DNA of 26,106 nucleotides from Lachnoclostridium sp. UBA7215 (GTDB lineage: Bacteria > Bacillota > Clostridia > Lachnospirales > Lachnospiraceae), in the NCBI GenBank assembly GCA_002490465.1, contig DKUB01000097.1, forward strand, positions 1-26,106. The letters are read 5' to 3'. A program made the position numbers and the translations under genes. Each line of letters starts with the position of its first letter. Positions within the stretch are counted from its first letter, which is position 1. The notes beneath the pieces were generated by a model, which was not told the origin of the DNA, did not search any database, and saw nothing but the letters and a program-made list of their open reading frames with translations. This document shows positions 20,924 through 26,106 of the stretch, one piece after another.

Positions 20924-21648
20924 ATCCACCCCCCGTCCATTGTTATGACCTGTCCGGTCAGATATAGGGGAGCTTCTAATAGAAGGGAGGCCATGGCAGC
21001 AGCTTCTTCCGGTGTTCCCATGCGCCCCGCGGGAATTTCATCGCAGAGAACCTGTATTTCATCATCGGAAAAACATTGATTCATGGCAGTGTCAATTATT
21101 CCGCAGGCGAGTGCATTGACGGCGATGCCGCTTGGAGCAAGCTCTTTTGCCAGTCCCTTTGTAAAGGCATTAAGTCCGCCTTTAGAAGCGGAATATGCCA
21201 CTTCGCATGAGGCGCCTGAATTTCCCCACACGGAGGAGATGTTCAGTATGCGTCCTCTTTTTTTATGCACCATTTCCGGCACAATGCTGCGGCAGCAGTA
21301 AAAAACAGAAGAGAGGTTGCAGTCAAGGACATGATGCCACTCTTCCTCTGTCATATCGGTCAGCAGTCCAATGTGGGAAATGCCGGCACAGTTCACAAGG
21401 CAGTCAATATGTCCAAGGAATTCAACGGCATGTGACATAAGGTGGGATGCCTCCGCACCGGATTGAAGGTTTCCGGTCAGCATTTCTGCCGTATGACCAA
21501 AAGTGAGACAGTCAGCGGTAGTTTTTTTTAGTGCTTCTGTGGAATGGTTGCCAAGGAGTACCAGGGAATAGCCTTTTTCTGCTAACTTTTTTGCAATAGC
21601 GCTTCCGATTCCACCGGAGGCGCCGGTGATAATTGCTGTAGGGTTCAT
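20920..21648 (-). CDS. Short-chain dehydrogenase/reductase, FabG-like
   Basis: The 242-residue protein is a classical SDR: TGASGGIGSAIA (NADP(H)-binding, residues ~9-20), VNCAGISHIG in place of NNAG, ISSVWG with the catalytic Ser, and YSASKGGLNAF with Tyr and Lys. The ending GQVITMDGGWI is the FabG family C terminus. It could be a 3-oxoacyl-ACP reductase or a paralogue acting on another ketone; no fatty-acid genes are adjacent. GAAGAGGAAAA precedes the ATG. The gene is convergent with mnmA and the stop codons share bases, with no terminator between. An imperfect 16-bp inverted repeat lies in its leader. Confidence 0.9.
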   Translation of the reverse strand: MNPTAIITGASGGIGSAIAKKLAEKGYSLVLLGNHSTEALKKTTADCLTFGHTAEMLTGNLQSGAEASHLMSHAVEFLGHIDCLVNCAGISHIGLLTDMTEEEWHHVLDCNLSSVFYCCRSIVPEMVHKKRGRILNISSVWGNSGASCEVAYSASKGGLNAFTKGLAKELAPSGIAVNALACGIIDTAMNQCFSDDEIQVLCDEIPAGRMGTPEEAAAMASLLLEAPLYLTGQVITMDGGWI

Positions 21649-21676
21649 CTGTTTTTCCTCTTCCTGCTTTTTTCTG

Positions 21677-21721
21677 GTACAACGGGAATTAAGTCTTTGT
21701 GTTATTTAATTTCCGTTGCAC
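21677..21721. repeat. Imperfect 16-bp inverted repeat in the SDR upstream region
   Basis: GTACAACGGGAATTAA (21677-21692) matches the complement of TTAATTTCCGTTGCAC (21706-21721) at 14 of 16 positions, with a 13-base spacer. It lies between the SDR start and the predicted SDR promoter, so it could be an operator or a leader hairpin. Confidence 0.6.
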
Positions 21722-21725
21722 TTGT

Positions 21726-21755
21726 ATAGTACCATGTTACCCGCGCTGACGTCAA
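21726..21755 (-). promoter_or_regulatory. Candidate SDR promoter
   Basis: On the minus strand, -35 TTGACG (21750-21755) and -10 TACTAT (21726-21731) are 18 bases apart. They place the start of transcription in the inverted repeat at 21677-21721. Confidence 0.45.
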
Positions 21756-21760
21756 TTTGC

Positions 21761-21789
21761 TTGCGCATTTTTTATACATATGATATAAT
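21761..21789 (+). promoter_or_regulatory. Promoter of the LytR_C gene
   Basis: A perfect -10 TATAAT (21784-21789), extended by TGA, lies 17 bases after a weak -35, TTGCGC (21761-21766). It is 35 bases before the ATG at 21825 and back-to-back with the SDR promoter. Confidence 0.65.
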
Positions 21790-21824
21790 AAAAAGATATA
21801 GAATAATTTCGTGGGAGGAGCCTG

Positions 21825-22994
21825 ATGAAAAAACAGAGTGTGGCAGGTATTGTGCTGAGGACGTTTTTAAAGTCAATAGGTATTATAGTACTGTTTTTAG
21901 CAGTGGGGGTTCTGAGTTATTATCTTACGATGCTGTACTATAATCAGGTGGAGCGGGAAGAGAGAAGTACGAAGTATACCCATGTAATTTCTGTCAATAC
22001 TGGTAATGAGTCAAGTAATTTGATATACAGTTACAATCCCGAAAAAAAGAAAATTGATGCTATGGTATTAGAGCTGTTTGATGAGACAACCAAAAACCTG
22101 CACTATATCACCATTCCGGCCAATACCCAGATTACGATATCAGCAACAACATATGAAGAGCTTCTAAAGGCAAACCAGGGTATTCCCCAGGTAGTGAAGA
22201 TGTCTGATATTCCGGAGTATTTTAGCGGAGATGTGGCGTATGAGTATGGAATCATGATTCTGCAGGAGGAGTTGCATGCGGATATCGGGTATTTTACCAC
22301 GTTTACTTCTGAGCGGTTCCATCAGTATTTTGAAATGCTTGATAAGAAGGAGACAACGTATTATCCGAGCCGTTCATTGTTGGATGGTGCAGCAAAATGC
22401 AGGGACGAAGGCGATATAGAGGATTTTATGGAAGAAAAATGGGATGACCTGATATCTGATATAACGCTGCGCCAGAAACAAAATTATGCGGAGGCTCTTG
22501 TGGAGGCAAAACGTGATTATATCCGGGCTTACAGGGCTTATGGCAGTGAGTCTGGTAATGCATTTTTGCTGAATAAGAAAAAGAATAGAAAATTGATTAA
22601 TTCCCTTTGGGAAATGGAGAGTTATGTATCGCCTCAGCCGGGTCTGAAATTACAGGGGCAGGATGTGTCGGCTTCCAAAACCCCAAAGGACAAAGGAAAT
22701 GGTCAGGCAAAGATATCTGACCGCACGATACAGATCACAAACGGAAGTGGAATAAATGGTCTGGCGGCTGCATACCGTGAGAAGTTAGAGACAGATGGTT
22801 TTCAGGTGGCAGGAGTTGGAAATTATGTAGGGGGGATACAGACCACAACGACTATTTTTGCAAAGAAGAAAAAATGGGGCAGAGCGCTTGCGGGATATTT
22901 TAAAAATCCTGTTATCCAGCAGGCGGACAATCTCACAAATGGGGTTGATATTGAGATTATTCTGGGGACGAATGATGATTTAACCCAGAAATAG
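21825..22994 (+). CDS. Membrane-anchored degenerate LCP protein with LytR_C domain
   Basis: The 389-residue protein has a short cytoplasmic N terminus, one membrane helix at about residues 13-38 (IGIIVLFLAVGVLSYYLTML) and a large extracellular part. Residues ~50-190 resemble an LCP (LytR-CpsA-Psr) domain: YSYNPEKKKIDAMVLEL, then HYITIPANTQITIS where LCP enzymes have the SIPRDT-type strand. The catalytic Arg and Asp residues are not evident, so glycopolymer transfer is doubtful. The last ~80 residues (IQITNGSGINGLAAAYREKL) are a clear LytR_C domain, with GxGxxGLAAxxxxxL and a later IEIILGTNDD. It probably acts in the cell envelope. It heads a run with the WecG-like and YitT genes. Confidence 0.78.
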   Translation: MKKQSVAGIVLRTFLKSIGIIVLFLAVGVLSYYLTMLYYNQVEREERSTKYTHVISVNTGNESSNLIYSYNPEKKKIDAMVLELFDETTKNLHYITIPANTQITISATTYEELLKANQGIPQVVKMSDIPEYFSGDVAYEYGIMILQEELHADIGYFTTFTSERFHQYFEMLDKKETTYYPSRSLLDGAAKCRDEGDIEDFMEEKWDDLISDITLRQKQNYAEALVEAKRDYIRAYRAYGSESGNAFLLNKKKNRKLINSLWEMESYVSPQPGLKLQGQDVSASKTPKDKGNGQAKISDRTIQITNGSGINGLAAAYREKLETDGFQVAGVGNYVGGIQTTTTIFAKKKKWGRALAGYFKNPVIQQADNLTNGVDIEIILGTNDDLTQK

Positions 22995-23018
22995 CCGGGA
23001 AAGAAGGAGGATGGAAAT

Positions 23019-23756
23019 ATGGGAACCAGAATACGTGTGATGGACCTGGAGGTGGACTTGCTTACGCGAGAGACCCTTCAGGCAGAATTCAATGCGTATT
23101 TGGGCAGTGATTACCTGAATACCGTCCATATGATTTCACTGGATTATATTGATACATATGATAAAAATGAGCTTGTAAAACAGGTATTAAAAGAAGCAGA
23201 TATGGTGCTGCCGGGAGAGAAGGCAATTCTGTCAGCCCATCATGTGGAAGTGCTGGAGACAGGCGGAATGGTAGTGGACTATCACAGTCTGTTAGATGTG
23301 TTGAAAGTGCTTGGCGAAGAGGGAAAGACCTTTTATCTCGTCAACCGCAGTGAAAAAGAGGCAAGAGTTATTTACCGCTATATGGCAAGGCGTTTCCCTA
23401 AGGAGAATATTTTAGGGGTTTTTGCTGTGGACAGTGGTGTGGCAGAAGAAAGCCTGATAAATGATATCAATACAAAACTGCCGGATATTATTCTGTTGTC
23501 CATGGACAGCACGCAGCAGGAAGAATGGCTTGCAAACAATAAAATTCGTTTGAATGCCAAACTGTGTCTGGCGGCAGGAAGTGTTATGCCATTAATTGTG
23601 CGCGAAAATGTGCCGGTACCTGGCTGGCTTAAAAAAATTCATCTCGATGGGCTGTATCGTAATGTGGCAAGACTTCCTTATTCGCATTCTTTCCGAAAAC
23701 GTATATTTAACCGAAAAATGGACGACTATAATACCAAAAAGAAGTGGCGGGGATAA
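23019..23756 (+). CDS. WecG/TagA/CpsF-like protein, degenerate
   Basis: The 245-residue protein has the outline of the WecG/TagA family, which attaches ManNAc(A) to lipid-linked sugars. It opens IRVMDLEVDLLTRETL and has TVHMISLDYIDTY where a T-x-N motif is usual. A middle strand is GKTFYLVNRSEKEARVIYRY, then PDIILLSMDSTQQEEWLANN and LCLAAGSVMPLI. Key family residues are missing: the ADG motif reads VLPGEK, and the GxGxPxQExW block reads MDSTQQEEW. It is therefore probably inactive or adapted to another role. GAAGGAGGATG precedes the ATG, 24 bases after the LytR_C gene. Confidence 0.7.
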   Translation: MGTRIRVMDLEVDLLTRETLQAEFNAYLGSDYLNTVHMISLDYIDTYDKNELVKQVLKEADMVLPGEKAILSAHHVEVLETGGMVVDYHSLLDVLKVLGEEGKTFYLVNRSEKEARVIYRYMARRFPKENILGVFAVDSGVAEESLINDINTKLPDIILLSMDSTQQEEWLANNKIRLNAKLCLAAGSVMPLIVRENVPVPGWLKKIHLDGLYRNVARLPYSHSFRKRIFNRKMDDYNTKKKWRG

Positions 23757-23786
23757 CAGGCCGCTTCCTGCGGAGGTAAGATAGAA

Positions 23787-24647
23787 ATGCCCATGAAGAA
23801 AATAAACAGTTTCTATGAAACCATTCGTTTTTATGGCGTCCTTGCGGTGGGAACTTTTCTTATGGCGGCGGGGACAAATATTGTGTACGAACCTATGTCT
23901 ATGGTAACAGGGGGTTTTGCGGGACTTGGTATTGTTCTGCGCCAGTATGTTCCAGTGCCTTTGTGGGCTGTTACGGTTGTGCTGAATATTCCTCTTTTCA
24001 TTATAGCTTTTTATCGGTTGGGGATACGGTTTATTCGTAAAACGTTGTTTGCAACTATCTGTTTTTCTGTTTTTCTGGCAGTTATACCAAAGTTTCCGAT
24101 TAATCACACCGATTATCTTATGGCAGCTCTTATGGGCGGTGGCCTGAACGGTGCAGGTCTGGCTCTTGTTTTTCGCCAGGGAGCATCCACCGGGGGTACA
24201 GACCTTCTGGCCAACCTGCTGAAGCTGTGGTTTCCATCAGCGTCTTCCGGCACAGTATTGGCAATAATTGATGGGGCCATTGTCGTGGCAGGTATGGCGG
24301 TTTTTGGAATTCGGAGCGGGCTTTATGCCGTAGTTGCTGTGTTCGTCACATCGCGGCTGATTGATCGTATTTTGGACGGATTTCGTTTTGCAAAACTTTT
24401 GTATATTATTTCGGATGAGCCGGGGAAAATTGCCCGCGGCATTATGAAAACGATGCAGAGGGGAGTAACGGCCCTGGAGGGGACGGGAATGTATTCCGGG
24501 GCAGGCAAAAAGATTTTGATGTGTGCCGTTTCGCGCAAGGAACTTGTCCGGGTTGTGCAATTTGTCAAAGAGACGGATTCCCGTGCTTTTGTGGTGGTTT
24601 CTGACGCCCGGGAGGTGCTTGGTGAGGGGTTTGAGAATGGAGATTGA
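23787..24647 (+). CDS. YitT-family membrane protein (DUF161 + DUF2179)
   Basis: The 286-residue protein has five to six membrane helices in the first ~200 residues (FYGVLAVGTFLMAAGTNIVY, LWAVTVVLNIPLFIIAFY, LFATICFSVFLAVIP and others), with typical YitT motifs MVTGGFAGLGIVL and FRQGASTGGTDLLA. A soluble DUF2179 domain follows at about residues 205-282 (GVTALEGTGMYSGAGKKIL). The transported or sensed substrate of YitT proteins is unknown. GCGGAGGTAAG precedes the ATG, 30 bases after the WecG-like gene, so it is likely the last gene of that operon. Confidence 0.92.
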   Translation: MPMKKINSFYETIRFYGVLAVGTFLMAAGTNIVYEPMSMVTGGFAGLGIVLRQYVPVPLWAVTVVLNIPLFIIAFYRLGIRFIRKTLFATICFSVFLAVIPKFPINHTDYLMAALMGGGLNGAGLALVFRQGASTGGTDLLANLLKLWFPSASSGTVLAIIDGAIVVAGMAVFGIRSGLYAVVAVFVTSRLIDRILDGFRFAKLLYIISDEPGKIARGIMKTMQRGVTALEGTGMYSGAGKKILMCAVSRKELVRVVQFVKETDSRAFVVVSDAREVLGEGFENGD

Positions 24648-24783
24648 ATGTCGGCGCCACTTACTATTATGCAATTTATACAAAGATTTTTTATTTATTT
24701 ATGTAGTTTTTACATGGTGTTTTCTCCGGAAATGGTGTATAGTAATCAGTAGATGTTAAACATTAAAATCAGGAGGAAAAGAA

Positions 24784-25896
24784 ATGGCAAGTTTATCATT
24801 AAAAAACATTAACAAAGTATATCCAAACGGATTCCATGCCGTAAAGGATTTTAATCTTGAGATTGAAGACAAAGAGTTTATCATCTTTGTAGGGCCATCC
24901 GGATGTGGAAAATCTACAACACTCCGTATGATTGCCGGTCTTGAGGAGATTTCCAGCGGTGAGCTCTGGATTGGTGACAAGCTGGTAAATGATGTAGAAC
25001 CAAAAGACAGAGATATTGCGATGGTATTCCAGAACTACGCACTGTATCCACATATGTCAGTTTATGACAACATGGCATTTGGTCTGAAACTGAGAAAAGT
25101 TCCAAAAGACCAGATTGACCGCCTTGTACATGAAGCAGCTAAAATCCTTGATATTGAGCATTTGCTTGACCGTAAACCGAAGGCTTTGTCCGGTGGTCAG
25201 CGTCAGCGTGTTGCGATGGGACGTGCAATTGTGCGTAATCCAAAAGTATTCCTGATGGATGAGCCGCTCTCCAACCTGGATGCAAAACTCCGTGTTCAGA
25301 TGCGTATTGAGATTTCCAAGCTTCACCAGAGACTGGAAACTACAATTATCTACGTAACCCATGACCAGACAGAGGCGTTGACACTTGGTACCCGTATCGT
25401 CGTTATGAAAGACGGTGTGGTACAGCAGGTGGATTCTCCGTTAGATCTGTACATGAAGCCGAATAACCTGTTTGTTGCCGGATTCATTGGTTCACCTCAG
25501 ATGAACTTTATTGATGCAAAGGTTGTTGTTTCCGGTTCTGATGTGCTCCTTATGTTTGGTTCTAATTCCGTTAAACTGCCGGAGACAAAGGCAAAGAAAC
25601 TTTTGGATGCCGGTTATGAGGATAAGACAATTACTTTCGGTATCCGTCCAGAGGATATCAAAGATGAAGAGATGTTTATCAGCAATTCTCCTGATACAGC
25701 ATTAGAGGCAACCGTAAAGGTTTACGAGATGCTTGGTGCTGAGGTATTCCTGTATTTCACCGTAGAGACATATGATATTACGGTTCGTGTAAATCCACGT
25801 ACCACAGCACGTCCGGGTGACACCATTAAGATTGCCCTGGATGGCTCTAAGATTCATTTGTTTGATAAAGAGACACAGGAAACAATTACGAACTAA
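24784..25896 (+). CDS. ugpC: Carbohydrate ABC transporter ATPase (UgpC/MsmX type)
   Basis: The 370-residue ATPase has Walker A GPSGCGKST (37-45), the Q-loop VFQNYALYPHMSVYDNM (Q83), the LSGGQRQR signature (135-142), Walker B VFLMDEPLSNLD (155-166) and the H-loop VTHDQTEALTL (H192). A C-terminal OB/TOBE domain runs from about residue 235. This is the CUT1-family arrangement. No permease or binding-protein genes are adjacent, as for the multitask ATPase MsmX/UgpC, which energises several sugar importers. AGGAGGAAAAG precedes the ATG. The codon choice looks more regular than in its neighbours, consistent with high expression. A strong terminator follows. Confidence 0.93.
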   Translation: MASLSLKNINKVYPNGFHAVKDFNLEIEDKEFIIFVGPSGCGKSTTLRMIAGLEEISSGELWIGDKLVNDVEPKDRDIAMVFQNYALYPHMSVYDNMAFGLKLRKVPKDQIDRLVHEAAKILDIEHLLDRKPKALSGGQRQRVAMGRAIVRNPKVFLMDEPLSNLDAKLRVQMRIEISKLHQRLETTIIYVTHDQTEALTLGTRIVVMKDGVVQQVDSPLDLYMKPNNLFVAGFIGSPQMNFIDAKVVVSGSDVLLMFGSNSVKLPETKAKKLLDAGYEDKTITFGIRPEDIKDEEMFISNSPDTALEATVKVYEMLGAEVFLYFTVETYDITVRVNPRTTARPGDTIKIALDGSKIHLFDKETQETITN

Positions 25897-25924
25897 AAAC
25901 AAAAGAAAACGGTTTTGAAAAGAG

Positions 25925-25972
25925 ACTGCAAATCAGTTGGAGACTGGATCTCCGCTGGTTTGCAGTTTTTTT
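25925..25972 (+). terminator. Terminator of the ugpC-type gene
   Basis: ACTGCAAATCAG (25925-25936) pairs with CTGGTTTGCAGT (25955-25966) with one G-U. An inner GGAG/CTCC stem extends it, and seven Ts follow to 25972. Confidence 0.93.
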
Positions 25973-26041
25973 GTCTTTATATTTTATGAATTTATGAAAA
26001 AGTAAAAGAAGTGTCCTTAGAGAAAGTAATTCTTGTAAAAG

Positions 26042-26071
26042 GATTAAATGGCAATTTGATTTGCTTTAATC
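26042..26071. other. Hairpin in the right-hand intergenic tail
   Basis: GATTAAA (26042-26048) and GCAA (26051-26054) pair with TTGC (26061-26064) and TTTAATC (26065-26071), leaving TG unpaired and a 6-base loop. From the terminator to the window end (25973-26106) nothing else is supported. Confidence 0.35.
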
Positions 26072-26106
26072 AGCTGCTTGTTTTGATATGCCCCCTGTCA
26101 AGTAGA

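Noticed and set aside
24690..24743. Promoter for the ugpC-type gene
   Set aside because: TATAGT (24738-24743) has no -35 at normal spacing; TTTACA is 23 bases away. A promoter probably exists, but I cannot place it.
25905..25919. Catabolite-responsive (cre-like) element GAAAACGGTTTTGA
   Set aside because: It lies after the ugpC-type stop and just before its terminator, where it could not control this gene, and it departs from the consensus.
26080..26106. Possible insertion-sequence end at the right edge
   Set aside because: The last bases vaguely recall transposon termini, but no transposase or matching inverted end is in the window.

Overview
The window looks like chromosomal DNA of a low-GC, Gram-positive gut Clostridia, most likely a member of the Lachnospiraceae. 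This is inferred from AT-rich intergenic DNA with consensus -35/-10 promoters, strong AGGAGG-type ribosome binding sites, short gaps, the tgt-yajC pair, a nifS-nifU-mnmA sulfur-relay run and an MsmX/UgpC-type multitask ATPase. I cannot name the species. No rRNA, tRNA, CRISPR array, phage or complete insertion sequence was seen.

Left part (1-10.1 kb) is accessory and regulatory. It holds a GNAT acetyltransferase, a RelB/RelE-type toxin-antitoxin pair with a perfect operator inside its promoter, and a P-loop kinase-like protein. Next come two adjacent AraC-type regulators, each fused to a nucleotide-second-messenger domain: the first to a compact GGDEF domain, the second to a RelA/SpoT-like HD domain whose catalytic residues are degenerate. 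A 237-base, inverted-repeat-rich stretch separates the two. Then follow two genes resembling flagellum-associated families (FlxA-like and weakly FliD-like), a GyrI-like/NUDIX pair, three poorly characterised small genes in a row, an orphan Phd-type antitoxin with a 14-bp perfect operator, an XRE regulator with a GyrI-like effector domain, and a DUF6440-type small protein.

Middle part (10.1-16.5 kb) is mostly metabolic: an SGNH/GDSL esterase, tgt (queuosine in tRNA), yajC (Sec accessory), an MIF/tautomerase-like protein, galE (GTG start, only 21 bases after a terminator hairpin) and an FGGY sugar kinase. It ends in a 23-bp hairpin.

Right part (16.5-26.1 kb): a PadR regulator and a Dabb-domain protein run leftward. 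They are separated from trmO by an 18-bp GC-rich tandem repeat that lies between the two divergent promoters. trmO is followed by a consensus promoter driving nifS-nifU-mnmA, which together supply sulfur for 2-thiouridine in tRNA. So tgt, trmO and mnmA give this window three tRNA anticodon-loop modification genes. A convergent SDR reductase shares overlapping stop codons with mnmA. An envelope-type run follows: a degenerate LCP plus LytR_C protein, a degenerate WecG/TagA-like protein and a YitT membrane protein. The window closes with an orphan ugpC/msmX ATPase and its terminator.

The strongest candidate for something undescribed is the back-to-back AraC-GGDEF and AraC-SpoT(HD) pair with its structured intergenic region at 2282-4249.
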